Shown in pieces: positions 1 through 12,058 of a stretch of DNA of 64,000 bases; positions within the stretch are counted from its first letter, which is position 1, and every line of letters begins with the position of its first letter. The position numbers and the translations under genes were made by a program. Source of the stretch: Letharia columbiana (Eukaryota; Ascomycota; Lecanoromycetes; Lecanorales; Parmeliaceae). Under the pieces are notes generated by a model that saw only the letters and a program-made list of their open reading frames with translations, had not been told where the DNA came from and did no database searches. The DNA is taken from the NCBI RefSeq assembly GCF_014066305.1, contig NW_023501095.1, positions 117,001 to 181,000 of the forward strand, written 5' to 3'.

Positions 1-1
1 T

Positions 2-301
2 ACCTTGCCGCCACTGTTCCGCCGCGTGCGTCAATACCTGCTTCTCCTCAGCAGCGGCAGTGGCAACAGCGAACGTTCGCCCTCCTCGGGTGACAAAAAC
101 GGCGGAAGTGTCGTCGTCGCGGTTGATGATGCCAGGAATGGCGACGCGAGTCCGGACCGGGAGGGCAGGGGCAGGAAGCAGCAGGGCTGGTATTCGCAAA
201 TGCTGAATAGCTTGAGCAACAAGAGTGCAGAGGGACGAACGGAGAGTCGAGAGGAGATTTTTGAGGTTCACGAGAGGAAGTTTTCTGATGACTCCGTTTG
301 A
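2..301 (+). CDS. C-terminal exon of an unidentified protein (5' truncated by window edge)
   Basis: An open frame runs in from the window edge and stops at 299-301. There is no convincing ATG, so this reads as the last exon of a gene that begins upstream. The visible part starts with a short hydrophobic and basic stretch (LPPLFRRVRQYLLLL), which would suit the end of a last membrane segment. It continues as a hydrophilic Ser/Arg/Asp-rich tail ending KFSDDSV. A membrane protein with a cytosolic tail, for example a fungal rhodopsin-like or transporter protein, is possible. That rests only on composition, and no family is recognised. Confidence 0.45.
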   Translation, partial: TLPPLFRRVRQYLLLLSSGSGNSERSPSSGDKNGGSVVVAVDDARNGDASPDREGRGRKQQGWYSQMLNSLSNKSAEGRTESREEIFEVHERKFSDDSV

Positions 302-2425
302 GGGCGGGGCGATCCTATGACAGACGCTTGATGCTCAATTCCCATTCCACCCAGCTGTATCATGTTTACCCAGCGTTGAAGTTGATGACGGCTTGTTGTT
401 TTTCTATGGAGTTTGTGTGCTACTTATAGTTGTTGCCAAGCACAATAGGGCTGAGATGCTGAATTCCAACACCCAGCTATGTAATCATGAGCAGAGTTGT
501 CCTAGAGCTGATATAGGTAATTACTCCTGTCGTAAGACGGGGACACATCCCTTCTTGCTCGGCGCAAGTTTGAACTCCGTCATCCCGCACTGCGGTCACC
601 GTCGAGGTCGAATTCTAGCTCTGATCATGGCACCTAAAGACGACAGAACTGCACCTACCTCCGTCAGGGTTGGCCCGAAGCTGACGAGCAGGAGTCCCGC
701 AGCACCCTAACCCAGGGAAATCCAGCCACCACCTCTAGCTATATCTACCCGAATCCACCGTATTGACATCATTGCCATTCCAAGGTTGTAGACTTCCACT
801 AGAAATCAAACAAAAAAAAGGGCGTCAACACATCAACCGCCCAAACGATCCCGACAAGTGTAGTGCCCCGACAAGGTCACAACCCCTCCGGAAAATCCCC
901 TGCATCCTCCATGTATGTACACGTAACGCCGCTTTCCCACGCCCTCATCCGGACCCCGGCTCTCAAAAATAGGGCGACCCTACCGCTCGAAATGTCCCCA
1001 TACTCCCGGGCTCAACCGACCCCTCCCCCAACCGGTCACCGCGTCGAGTTTGTCTCCGCACCTTTCCATCAAAAGAGCCAACTCCCACCTTCCACGCTGG
1101 TAAGTCAGATCGTCATATCACCAACCGAGGACGCACGGGCCAATTACCGTCACGCGCGGTCATTAGAGTAGGCCAAGAACTGTGCCATGAAAAGTCCACG
1201 CCACCATAGTGTCGTCAGCGAAAAAAAAAAGAAAAAAGAGTAAGACTTGCAGCAGCAGAGATACACCACGTAGCTTCCAAACATCTGTCGGACGATCAGG
1301 GTGTGGATGCCACACGGCTATGACCAGTTAAGCGATGCCACCGTAGTCCCTCCCACGTCGCGTTGCATAAGACGGGTATGCCCAAGACCATCGAAGCGGA
1401 CGTCCTGGTGGGTGAGTCGGATACGTCGACGACTTCGGTACGGACATGGTTATTACCCAGCAGCAGCAGCGGCGGAGAAGAAGAAGAAGGGGGATCTTTC
1501 TGACCGGCGTAGGAGTGCCGGGTAGATGGCTTCCTTGAAGGGATTCGGGTGTTCAAAAAGGCTGCGCCGGTGGATGGAATGAGGCGGCGTGATTCAAAGG
1601 GGGGGGGGGGGGTCGTGGCAGTGGGGGACGGCTCTGACGCGTTCGGGTTCCGGTCCGTGGTTCTCGTTGCTTCGAGAGCCGTGTCGGAATAGGAGAGGTC
1701 TTGAGATTTCGTCATCGTGCTGGATTGATTTGGAGATGGCTGTTGTCCTGTTAGGTGGAGACGTTTGTTGAGAAGGTTGGCTGGGATGGTCGAGATGTTG
1801 GAGATGGAAATCATGGCAGGAGATTGACGGTCAGAGGAATAGCTGGGATGTTTGAGACGATGAGCTTTCGGGGATGGGGGAAGGATGTCGGATGTCGTAG
1901 AGAGTAATTGTGGATTGATGGGGAGTCACTTTGTCTGCGAAAAGTACCTTGATAATTCGAAGCGGGACGTAGTCGGACTGACAAAAATAATTATAAGCGA
2001 CTTAAATCTACATCATAAGTGATCCTTTTGTGGAGAGAAGAAGAGTTTAGAACAATTGTAGCATGAGGAGTGCGAGTGTGATTGTAAGAGCGAGAATCGA
2101 AGAGCCAGAAAGTGAGAGGCGGCGTATCGCTCCTCAGCCCGATTTCTACTTCCCTATGCATCTATGAAGCATCCAACTGAGACTGGACGAGAGCGCGAAT
2201 GGGAGTTGGGTTGGGCGAAAAGTGTCCCCACGTCCGCGGGGCCAGAATACTGTCAGCTTGTCTGGCACAGTATCAAGCCTGGCGTCTCTGTAAATCGTAA
2301 GACGAAGTCTCTCTCTCTGGCGTCATCTTGGGCCTAGACTCGCAACCGTTGCCGGTCGCTGTTCTCAAGCTGTTGCTGATGACCGAGCGTTATTGGTCGG
2401 ATGGCTTCCCTAGACCGGGCCGTCT
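302..2425. other. Intergenic region with no supported gene
   Basis: About 2.1 kb with only short, overlapping open frames. The longest with an ATG is a 172-codon minus-strand frame (1296-1814), Ser/Thr/Pro-rich and crossing a 13-G run near 1600. I do not call it a gene. The last ~500 bases hold the likely 3' flank of the CIA1 gene. Confidence 0.5.
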
Positions 2426-3871
2426 TCACACATCCAACGTCCATACTTTGACCGTCCCATCATCTCCAGTGGTGACAATCAACTCTTCTTGCTCGACGTT
2501 GCTTCCTCCATTCTTGTCTCTTCTTGGGGCCCATGCTACGTGGTTGACTTCGAACACTCCATGAGCACCTTCAATCTGCGCAATGACAACCCACTCCGTA
2601 GCATCCGGTGTCTCTTCCATCTCGGCTTGCTTCCCTTGTTGCCCGTCTGCTTCGGATGTCGATCCAGTGTCGTTTGTGACCTCTTCCATTGGCTCTGCCC
2701 CATCCAATTTGGACTCTCCGATTACTTCTGCCCCTCCCATTCCGCCCTCATGAGCCTCTGTAACCTTAGACTCTGCGTTCCCGCCGGCCTTCTTCCACCT
2801 CTCTTCGTAGATAACAACAGCCCCGTCTCCTCCGGTGCTCACCACCCTCCCACTCTTACTCCAGGCGATCGCGTAGATGGGCCTACTATGCGCTTTCGGC
2901 AGTTGCCCCTCCTCAACCCAATCCTCCTCCGATGTGCCGCTCCGTATGATACTCAGCCTGGACTGCTGCACCTTCTCCTTCGGTCGTCTCCTCCACACGC
3001 GTATTGACAGATCATCCGAACAACTCATCAACCTCGGCCCTGACGCTTCCCGCCTCTTCACCCACCTCTCTTTTGTATCCTTCTGCCCGTCCTCAACATT
3101 CCCCAAGACCCGAGGCACCACCCCCTCCCAACCCACACACCAAACCGTACTCCCATGGCCCCTCAACACCCCACAGCAGCCCCAATCATCCACATCCTCC
3201 CTCCACAACCGAACATCATCATCATAACTCGCACTCGCCAACAGCTCCTCCTCCGGATGCCACGCCACACACTTGACATCGCCCTCATGTTCCTGCATCA
3301 CGGCGATAGTTTCGTAGTCATCGTCCCCAACTTCCTCCCAGATCCAAACGCTCTTATCTCTCGAGCACGTAGCCAGTAAATTACCCCCGGAAGACCACGC
3401 GACGGATTTGACTTCGGATTCGTGCCCGTCGAGGACGATGGCGAAACGCCACTCATCATCATCTTCTTCATCCTCTTCTGCATGCTCATCGCCCATCTGT
3501 CCACTGGCGATGGCCTTATCCCGAGCATCGAAGTCCAGGCCCGACAGAACATCCTTGGGCTTGGGGTTCATGTCATTATCGTAACGTCTCCATATCCCCA
3601 CTGACGCGTCGAAGCTGCCCGTAGCCAGCACCGACTCGCCTTTGAGATTCGGCTTCCAAGCACATGTTCGTATGCTGCGTTTGTGGCCGCCCGTTATGGT
3701 TGAGAGGAGTGTGAAGGAGGTGAGAGAGTAGATGCGGACGGTCTTATCCGAGGAGCAGGTGGCAAGGAGGGGGAGGGTGGGGTGTGCGGCGGTGAGCCAG
3801 GCGCGGGAGGGGGAGGAGGGTTCGAGAGTTGCGAGGTGGGATACTTGAGGGAGGGAGGAGGCGGAGGGCAT
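2426..3871 (-). CDS. CIA1: Cytosolic iron-sulfur assembly WD40 protein Cia1
   Basis: Single-exon gene of 481 residues with ATG at 3871. It has seven WD40-type repeats: early ones contain CSSDKTVRIYSL and GSFDASVGIW, then CSRDKSVWIW, ASYDDDVRLW, SCSDDLSIRVW, TGGDGAVVIYEE and the closing TTGDDGTVKVW. This order and the N-terminal phrasing match Cia1/CIAO1, the propeller that with Met18 and Cia2 hands Fe-S clusters to cytosolic and nuclear apoproteins, including DNA polymerases and helicases. Yeast Cia1 is about 330 residues. The extra length here is two acidic or polar insertions, one after repeat 2 (AEEDEEDDDEW) and a larger Glu/Gly-rich one before the last blade, as is usual in filamentous fungi. 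The identification is firm from the repeat pattern, although WD40 proteins resemble each other. Confidence 0.93.
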   Translation of the reverse strand: MPSASSLPQVSHLATLEPSSPSRAWLTAAHPTLPLLATCSSDKTVRIYSLTSFTLLSTITGGHKRSIRTCAWKPNLKGESVLATGSFDASVGIWRRYDNDMNPKPKDVLSGLDFDARDKAIASGQMGDEHAEEDEEDDDEWRFAIVLDGHESEVKSVAWSSGGNLLATCSRDKSVWIWEEVGDDDYETIAVMQEHEGDVKCVAWHPEEELLASASYDDDVRLWREDVDDWGCCGVLRGHGSTVWCVGWEGVVPRVLGNVEDGQKDTKERWVKRREASGPRLMSCSDDLSIRVWRRRPKEKVQQSRLSIIRSGTSEEDWVEEGQLPKAHSRPIYAIAWSKSGRVVSTGGDGAVVIYEERWKKAGGNAESKVTEAHEGGMGGAEVIGESKLDGAEPMEEVTNDTGSTSEADGQQGKQAEMEETPDATEWVVIAQIEGAHGVFEVNHVAWAPRRDKNGGSNVEQEELIVTTGDDGTVKVWTLDV

Positions 3872-4192
3872 TGTAAGAGTGTATCAAAACTGTGATTGCT
3901 CGCTGGGGAAACGGAGGGAAAGATACATCAGCACGCTTTCCGGACCACTGACATGTCGTCACCGTGAACGGCAGTACATGGAAATTTCAAAGTAGGAGCC
4001 AATTTTTTGCTTTCTATTTGTACACTGGTATCACTATACGCCGTGTAACAACCCAACTTTCGGGCCTTGCAGACGTAATCTCACCGTGAGCGCAGCTATG
4101 CAACCCCTGTTCTACAAAAACATCATAGCACATTCAGCAATCCCGCAATCTATAGCACAAGAGCGCCGAGCAATGTTGCGAACACTGGCAAA

Positions 4193-6834
4193 TTAAAATC
4201 CTGTCGTGCGTTGCTTTCTTCGCTCGTCCGTTGTCAACGCTGCCAGCTCGTCGGCAAAAGATTCTCCCTCGATATCCCCCACGCCAGCTTCAGCATAGCA
4301 TCCGAGGCTGCTCATCTCCACATCCGGGGTGTGGCTGTTTCTTGTGACTTCTCTGACGTCGATATCGATCTCGTTTGCTACGTGAATTCCACCAAAGGCA
4401 CGCGCACTCGCCTTTGGACTCCCGTTCACGAGGTTCTTCTCTGAGGAGCTGTCGTCATTTACCTTGTTGCCATTCGCGCGAATTCGAGACGTCCATCTCT
4501 TGTTTCTATTAGGCGATGGTGTCCTGCTTCGCTTGTTTCCACAGGGTGGATCCGAGGAGGGATGGTAAGAGGCGCGTGGGCATCTTAATGAATTGTTATC
4601 ACAGTCTTCGCGGCTTGCAATTGCGGCAAATTCCCTGTGTATCCTGCGGGCAAACACTGCGTTATCCGCACTATCCCGGTGTGCATGCTGCTGGGAGAGG
4701 AAGAACCTCAGCGAAGCGAACTCGTATCGGTTGTTCAGTGAGCTGGATTGATACGCATCTGTAATGACCCTAAAGGCGACCACGAATGCTTCTTGCGATG
4801 ACGAATTGCCTTTTGAGACATCACAAGGTGCTCGGAGAGGTGTTGCTACAAGTCGCGCCTCCTCGAAGAAAGCGCTGTCTACCCTGCCGGCGAGGACCGT
4901 AAGACTTTCCAACAGCTCTCTGGAAAATTGTTGCTGCTTTGGGTCTGCGAATAATGATCCTCTCCGAAGTCTCTCACAACACGTTGCAACCGTCCAGTTA
5001 TCCATTCGTTGGAGTACGTCGATTTGCCATTGCTCGAGCTTCGACTTTGTCAAGCTGGAGGTGGGCATCAGATTACCGGCATCTTTGCGAACAAGGACGT
5101 CGAAACCCCTATGGAAGAGCGGGCGCAGTGCGAAGCAGCCCAGATGTACACCCGGCTCCAGAAGCCGCTCAGCTTCCGACTGATCTCGCATGCGTTTAAG
5201 CTGAGGAAGCAGTTCCGCTTTCGTAACTTCCATACTTCGTGCAAGAACTTCGATGACGTTTGAGATAGTAGCAAACCGATGACCAGTGGATTGTAGGTGC
5301 GATGCCTGGGAGCGACTTGCTCTACGAACAAGGAAAAGCAATTGTCCACGTCCAAAGATCATGGGCATTCGGCCTTTCTCGGCGTCGTCAAGCTGATTAT
5401 GCCGCGTTGGTAGTCCTTGCCAGAGCTTCAATCTCGCGGATTTGCTGAGTGTACCGGTGTTCATGATAGTCCCATCCAAGACTCCGACATCTTCTAGCGG
5501 CAGCTGAACAATGTCAGCAAGGTCTTTTGCAGCAACGCAGAACAGCTGTTTGAAAAGCGTAGAGTAATCTCCTGTGCTGTCATCCACGCTTCCTGCCCTA
5601 CGGCGGTACCGCGAATGCTTGAAAGGCTTCGCGTCGCGCAGACGTGAGCGCATGCCTGGAAGAAGATCCGATACTCCATACCAGCAACGTGACGCCCGAT
5701 AGATCCAGCAAAAGACTGGATGATCCATATCGAAAACTTCCTCGAAAGACTTCGGGTACTGTTAGCTGGGTTCTTCAATAAACTTGCTTACTGCCTACCC
5801 GTTCGTGGTATGAACCGGTGATCTTGCAACAGGGCAATAAGCCTTCTGGTGTGACCATGAGTCGCCCTTCAGGGTCAAATGTCGCGCATGCCAACACGAC
5901 TTGCTGCGCTCTGTCCGCTGACCGCTGTCTTGATCGTTGACCTATCAGGGAGAATATGACGAGCATAAGGCAACAGCCGATAGACTGAGGACTATTAAAA
6001 AAATCAACGGACCATGAGACAGGTGTGGAGTGGTCGCACCAAACAGATCACCACTACAACTGTGGCTTCCCTCGAGAGCCCGCTCGTGTTCTGCATCATG
6101 TCTGCCCTCATTCGGTATGCTGTGCCCACAGTGGCTACCCAGTGCATCCCAGACACCGACACTGCTAGTAGGGACGCACAAGACATGCGTTTCCACCAAC
6201 TGTTTGTCCAAGTTGATCTAAAGTAGAAGAAGACCCCGAGAGCAACAGTATCTGCAGCCACAGCAATGATGGCAGACCCGAAGACATGTCTCCATGAGTA
6301 GGACGGGGTGTAATTGGCGATGCCTTTCTGACCCATGTAATGCATTCCACACACAGCCGAACCGACCAGAAGTCCTCCCACCATGGTTCCTAGTATGCTC
6401 ACTTTCTCGGAGACGCTGAAGAAGTAGAAAGCTATACCGACGACGCAGACTGGTAGGAAGAAGGAACCAGCAGTGAAGCCCGGGCTGTATTGGATCTGAT
6501 TATCTGGTTTACCATTGGCCATAACAATTGCTCGATTGCCAATGAAGTGCATGGACCAGATAGCTACTGCCCCCATAGTACAGGCGGCTGCAAGCAAGAG
6601 GTACCTAGAACCAAGTTGGAGTCCGTCACAGAAGAGGCAAAGGATGCCCAACGAACAAAATGGAGCGATGTAGACGTACCAGTTGTAATATCCCCGAGTT
6701 CCCGTTCTCCTTTGGAGAAGCTCTAATGAGGTCCAGCATCCTGCCAGACTGACAAGGTACGATAGAACAATGAAGCCAGCATCATATGAATGCGAGATCA
6801 AGTCCCCATCGTATGTAACGAGAATTGAAGACAT
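4193..6834 (-). CDS. MHYT-domain integral membrane sensor/signalling protein
   Basis: Three exons: 6834-6040, 5984-5799 and 5749-4193, giving 845 residues. The phases join cleanly (exon junctions VVVICL/SIGCCL and YHER/SFEEVFD). The N-terminal third has seven hydrophobic membrane segments containing the MHYT motif three times as WSMHFIGN, CGMHYMGQ and SGMHWVAT. These His/Met residues are thought to bind copper and sense oxygen, CO or NO. A long cytosolic part follows, with the fungal-conserved DPEGRLMVTPEGLLP and MDHPVFCWIYRAS blocks, then a Ser-rich disordered tail. Fungal MHYT proteins of this layout are common in Pezizomycotina, but their ligand and output are not established. An ATG is present at 6834. 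The open frame continues slightly upstream without an ATG, so an additional 5' exon is possible. Confidence 0.88.
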
Positions 6835-8170
6835 GAGAAGAGTAGCTGCCGGGTCCAATGAGCAACGACTGCTTTGGATTGAAGCGGTACTGCATTTACC
6901 TCATAGGACATTAGATGATTGAAACGGTATTAGGGTTGGCTTGCAAGGAAGCAATCTCGGCAGATTGAGAGACGTTCAACAGGGCCTGGCACTTAAAAAG
7001 ACAATTTATTAATACAATACGATTCAGGTAGTATAGAAAGGAGTGAAGGGTGGAGTGGCTACCACACGAAACAGAGAGGATAGTGAATGTCAGGATGGAT
7101 CAGGAAGGTGTGAGTGCTAAGCGCTGGCTGGCGCGCAACGCTCCGGTCACCCAAGATATATAATTCTTCTTCGAGATTACTTTAGGTATCAGGTTATAGT
7201 GGGACAACGTTCAGATGTTCAATTTTGCAGGAGGTAAATATAAGTCTTATTGTGACTTACGGCAATCGAGTTTGCTGCTACCCACCACCCAGCCATTTAG
7301 TGCCCCTCTGATAACCGCTCAAGACAAGCAAATGAAACAGCAATTGCGGATAACCACTGTCAACTTGGCCAAGTACTGTACGAGTATTCATGGCTGGTCT
7401 CGGCAGTTCATCCGGCACCAGCTTTGCATCTTTCCGCTCTCCCTACAAATCGATGTCTAGCTTGTTTTTTTTGCTGGGTCGAGACGGGTCTGGAGTTTAG
7501 ATGCCGAGGAGCACCGAATCTTGTGCATAGATCGTGCATGACATGATCTGATACTTTCCCCAATCCAGACCTTCTAGCGGATACCAAGCTTCTTGAAGCA
7601 AGCCACAAACATGTTTACCATTCTTTACCACTTTTCCTGGCTGCCTACTGAAACTGTATAGCCGTAGTGTCAAAGTGAGACGATGTAGAGATTACAGAAT
7701 ACAAGCTGCCTTGTCGAACGGGTCGTCAATCTGCAAGCTCCAGATCGAACAACGGGTACGGAGGTGCTCGTAGCGACTGCTTGTGTCGAGCAATGATTTT
7801 GCGCTGAGTAGAATATCGGTGGATTCTCTGGAAGCGCAGGAAAGAAGGACAGAAAAGACAGAAAGACAGAAGGTCAGGAGGTCAGAAGGTTGTTAACTTG
7901 TTGACGTTGTTGTTGCAATCGAGCTGCTTTGCCTCGTCAGAAGCCGCACTGACCGGAGGGCCCAAGGGAGATCAGCAGCAAGGTTTTTTTATAATGATTT
8001 TTATAATTATTTTGAAAAATAAAAATATTGGGCCGCCGCTTATTTTCGAAAAAAATTTTTATAAAATTTTCCATTGGTCGCTGGTGGCGCGCAAACGCGA
8101 TCCCCCGAGCGCCTTTATTCTGCTTGCATTTCCAACTCCCACCACCAACGCTTGCATTGCGGCTGTGACG
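6835..8170. promoter_or_regulatory. Divergent promoter region between the MHYT gene and RTT106
   Basis: About 1.3 kb between two head-to-head genes with no supported coding sequence. It contains an AT-rich patch (7985-8070) rich in A and T runs. The ten bases TGGCGCGCAA occur twice, at 7129-7138 and 8085-8094; the second copy is about 80 bases before the RTT106 ATG. This resembles E2F/MBF-type G1/S sites. The regulatory role is inference. Confidence 0.4.
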
Positions 8171-9465
8171 ATGCCTTCAAAGCACATATTCGATGAAGCC
8201 TTCGCCCAGAGGCCCGATCTCCGCCAAAGGGTACTTGGCGCCATTGGTAAGATCACTCCTTCAATTGGCCCACCATGCTGACTATTGTTTAAACAGCCAA
8301 AGCCCCTGAGCAGGAGAGCCTCTTCGGAGACATTGCCCACTACATTAAGCATGTACAGAATGCTTCCATCCAGGAACAGTTCAAGGGCCAGGATGAGCAA
8401 CCGTTCAAGAAGAGAAAATTGGAACACCGGCCAATTGACACTGGGGGATGGGACAAGAAAAACGTTTGCAAGGTTACCGACGTGTCTTTCTCAATCCCTC
8501 AGCGGAAGAAGCTGCATCTGAGTATCAACAAATCAGCCTCCTCGGGATTGCATGCAATCAATGCATCCGGGACTTCTGAATTCGGTGTCAGTTGGGAGTG
8601 GGTTCGGGACATCGTTTGTCTACCAGTCCCTGAAAAGGCCCAAGCACAATACAACTTTTGCATCTTCTCAACCACTGCGGATGGACTTGCCCCTGATCAA
8701 ATCGTCTGGACGGTTCCGGATAGCGTGCCTAAGGACGGTACCTTTGTAGGTTTGACGACTTCTCCGGGCGAGACATGCCGCACGCTTCTGATCACCGTTC
8801 TCAACGAAGCTCTGAAACCCTACAAGAAGCGGGTCATAGAACCGGATAAGCAAGAATTTGCGAGTCAGGTGGTACAAGCACACCGAAGGGGGGAACCAGC
8901 ATACCACATCAAAGCCTTTCGAGGTTCCAAAGATGGCTTTCTATTTCTCCTGGCCAACGGCATATTCTGGGGCTTCAAGAAGCCTTTAGAGTTCTTCTCA
9001 TTCGATAGCGTTGACTCTGTGTCTTACACCTCGGTTTTACAGCGCACCTTCAACCTCAACATTGCTGCTCGCGCCGCCACGGATGCCGAGCCTCAAGAAT
9101 TCGAATTCTCCATGATTGACCAGGCCGACTTCGCTGGTATAGACGACTACGTGAAGCGTCACGAGCTGCAGGATGCAAGCATGGCTGAGCAGCGGCGGGC
9201 CAAGAAGTTGAACGTCAACGGGCTCAAGGGGAATGAGACGAAGCAGGAGGGTGTCGATCAAGAAGAAGGGGAGCTCGAGAAAGCAACGAGAGAGGCGGAA
9301 GACCTTGAAGATGAAGAGGAGGATGATGAAAACTTTGATCCCGGTAGCGAGGGTGAGAGCGAGGGCAGTGGATCCGGTAGTGATGAGGATGAAGATGAGC
9401 GTGAGGGCAGAGCGGGAAGCAACGTGGTTGACGAGGAGCTGGGCAGTGAGGCTGAGAGTGCTTAG
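8171..9465 (+). CDS. RTT106: Histone chaperone Rtt106
   Basis: Two exons (8171-8246 and 8297-9465) with a 50-bp GTAAGA...CAG intron give 414 residues. The first exon supplies MPSKHIFDEAFAQRPDLRQRVLGAI and joins in phase to AKAPEQESLFGDIAHYI. Residues ~65-320 form the double pleckstrin-homology fold of Rtt106 (WTVPDSVPKDG, the hydrophobic FGFLFLL-like strand in SKDGFLFLLANGIFWGFKKPLEFF, then TFNLNI and MIDQADFAGIDDYVKRH). These bind H3K56-acetylated H3-H4 for replication-coupled nucleosome assembly and silencing. The C-terminal ~65 residues are an Asp/Glu/Ser tail (DEEEDDENFDPGSEGE), typical of histone chaperones. Length and order agree with fungal Rtt106, and the FACT subunit Pob3 is excluded because its SSRC and dimerisation parts are missing. 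Confidence 0.95.
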
Positions 9466-10879
9466 GGGTAGTCTCTCAAGATTTAAAGGCCTTAGTTTGG
9501 AAATTTAGGCTATAAACTTGAACAGGGAACCAGCTACTGTAACGTAGGTCTAAAACCATCTATACTAAATAGAGATTTAGGTGAGCAGCGTCCCTACAAG
9601 GCTACGAACCGCTGACATTTCGTATAGAATATCAACATAGAGCTTAGTCCAGCCTTTCAATGCCTGACAGCTGATACGATGGTGGAATATTGCCAGCTTC
9701 TCGCAGGGACCGAGGATAGGTCCAAGTATGAAGTCAGCACATCCATTTTCTCCAGAATATGGACCCCAGAAATCCCCCTTCTTTCCAATTTTCTTAGCCT
9801 CGCCTATGCAGAGCTCATTCTCACTCTCGCCCTACTTTCCCATCGGTACGACTCGGATTTGAACGACTGCAGTGGAGTGATCGGATTGGCAAGACTGCTC
9901 TGTACGAAGGACGAGAGGACATTTGCAGGTTCTTATCAATAACGCTTGGAAATGCCCATCATCGAGCGGAGGAGCGGTTTGTGTGGCATTGTCTATGGAA
10001 ATAGACAGATCAAACAATTGCCATACACCCGGTCCCTCTACTCGTAGACCCTCTCGGTTATGATCGAAAGAGTACCTAGGTTTCACCGGGTAATGATCGT
10101 CTATGCGTGACGTTCATGATCTTGATGAGATTTCATCCTGCTCTTGATCATGTGACGAGGCCCAGGGATAGGGGCAAATCGCTATCATGTACAGGGACTA
10201 AGGTAAGGCCCCAGAGATGGCTCACTGGTCAAGAAGTTAGTGATCTCAAAGCTACTTCTTTATGTTTCACTAAGGACGCCAATTGGGGTCCCTGTTGGTG
10301 TTTGAAAGGAGTCCACGAGAAATGCTTGAGCCCCTGTTGTCATTACCCCGATCGGAGTATCGATCCTTTTCTTACGTGTGACTTGATTCATTCCACTATA
10401 GGCATCTATCTTTCAAGCTAGGTAGCACTCTTCTTGAGTGCTGAGTGATGATTCTTCGTCCTAAGCATTCAGAATCCTTGGCACTCTCTGCTTCATGTCT
10501 TTGGGCACTTGCAATCGTACGACTTATCTCCAAACGCTCACTTGCTAAGCACGTACAATCCTATAAATTATATACGCGTTTCCCGTTTCCCGTCTCCGTT
10601 TCCCGTTTCCCGTTTATTATCTGGTGTTTCCACAGTTCATAGCTGCCAAGCATCAACTCTTACAAGGGAAGCCGGCGGTCCATCCACCAACTTGCCAAGT
10701 ATGATTACAGAAACTTGCTCACTGCTGCCTCGTACCAAACTTTCGATTTTCTAGCTTGCCAGTGCTTGGCAATGGGTATTTAAAGAGGGTTTCCCCCCAA
10801 AGTTTTCTGTTTTCTTTTTTCCTTTCTTCTTCACTCCGCCTCTGGAACACATCATACATATCATCACATCACACACACA
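9466..10879. other. Intergenic region and upstream promoter of the 10.88-kb gene
   Basis: No supported gene. It contains a short tandem array of a (CCGTTT)-like unit at 10577-10614. A TATA-like TATTTAAAG lies at about 10777-10785, followed by a CT-rich tract (10807-10850), typical of a fungal core promoter for the gene starting at 10880. Confidence 0.45.
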
Positions 10880-12058
10880 ATGTCTACAACATTCTCATCT
10901 CTATCTTCGTCAATCATCGCCCGTCAGATAGCTCGTGTATCTCGACCGCGACCGTGGATCGTACCTGCTCTCGTCGTCAAGCCTGCTCCAGTGGCTTGCT
11001 CCACGACGGTACCTTCCTCCACTTTGTCAAGTCTCCCGAAATCTGCGATCGCCCGCGTCACAGCTCGTGTGTGTCGCTCTCAAAACATATCAACGGTTTC
11101 GTCCTTCTCCTCCTCGAAACGCTCGATCGTCGGCGGCCGTCAGACTCCTGTTCCTGAGTCTGGCCTTCGCCAAACGACCCTCGCAGCTCGCGCCACTGCC
11201 CGCGCATCTCGCGACCGCCCCTGGCTCAGTCAACGCTCCGAATCCATCGCCGCCAAAGTCAGCAAGTCAAAGTCCAAGACTGCCCAATGGATCAAGTCAC
11301 AAGCGGTCGACCTTCGCCAAGCTCTTCGTCGCCCTTTCCAAGCCTCGCGACAACCCTCTTCAATCCCCATCCGACACTCTCCGACGTCGGATACCTCCAT
11401 GTCCATTCCCGCTCCTCCGATCGTCTTGCCAAAGCGACGCACTGCCGCGACCGGTTCCCGTCAAGCCGTTCGATACCCTTCGACATCGAACAACCGTCCA
11501 GCACCTTCGTCATCGTTGTCTTCCCGTCCTCAGCAAGTGGTCACCCCGGCATCCCCCGACAAGTCCATTGCCGCCATCGTCCGTGAAGCCTTCGCCTTCG
11601 ACATCAACGAGTTCCGCGCCGAAGTGGAACCGATATACGAGAGAATCAAAGCCCACCGCCAATGGTTTCGACGCCTCAATCGGAAGCCGGTTACCTTCGA
11701 CGACAACCCTACGGTGATCGAAAACCCCAGATGGATCGACAAGAAGGATCACGTTCACCCTCGTCCGCCACGCATAATGGGCCAACTCCTTGCGTGGCGA
11801 CCCTTGAGTGATGAGAATCCTTACGAGTATACGACGGTCTGGGGTAGCGACTCATCGAACTTCGACCACTCCGACTGCCTAAATCCCGGATGTCGCCGCA
11901 GGACGAAGGATCTCTACATGGACAACTACGAAGAATGGTAAGAGGACCTTTCTACTCTCGAGCCCTGTCACGCAATTCCATTAGCTACCTCGTATGAGTA
12001 ATGCTGACTCCGCAATCTGTGCAGGACGGCGCCGACCTTTACGACCATTTCCGAGTGA
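10880..12058 (+). CDS. Basic Ser/Arg-rich protein of unknown function
   Basis: Starts at ATG 10880, about 95 bases after a TATA-like box and CT tract. Exon 1 stays open to a stop at 11941, but the stop overlaps a good donor (G|GTAAGAG at 11938). Splicing to GCAG|GACGG (12025) keeps phase and ends at 12058 with EEWTAPTFTTISE, giving 363 residues instead of 353. The N-terminal ~230 residues are low complexity, rich in Ser, Arg and Pro, with repeated ARxxARxxRxRPW-like segments (SSIIARQIARVSRPRPW, RATARASRDRPW). The C-terminal ~125 residues look folded and acidic-aromatic (FDINEFRAEVEPIYERIKAHRQWFRRLN), with a possible Cys pair in CLNPGCRRR. No family is recognised. The Arg/Ser-rich start could act as a mitochondrial or nuclear signal. 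Confidence 0.6.

Noticed and set aside
1296..1814. 172-codon minus-strand frame with ATG
   Set aside because: Ser/Pro-rich, crosses a homopolymeric G run, overlaps other frames and shows no domain or splice evidence.
2489..3276. Plus-strand frames opposite CIA1
   Set aside because: Shadows of the WD40 gene; rich in His/Pro/Ser from the complementary codons.
4764..5263. Plus-strand frames opposite the MHYT gene
   Set aside because: Shadows of the real minus-strand coding sequence.
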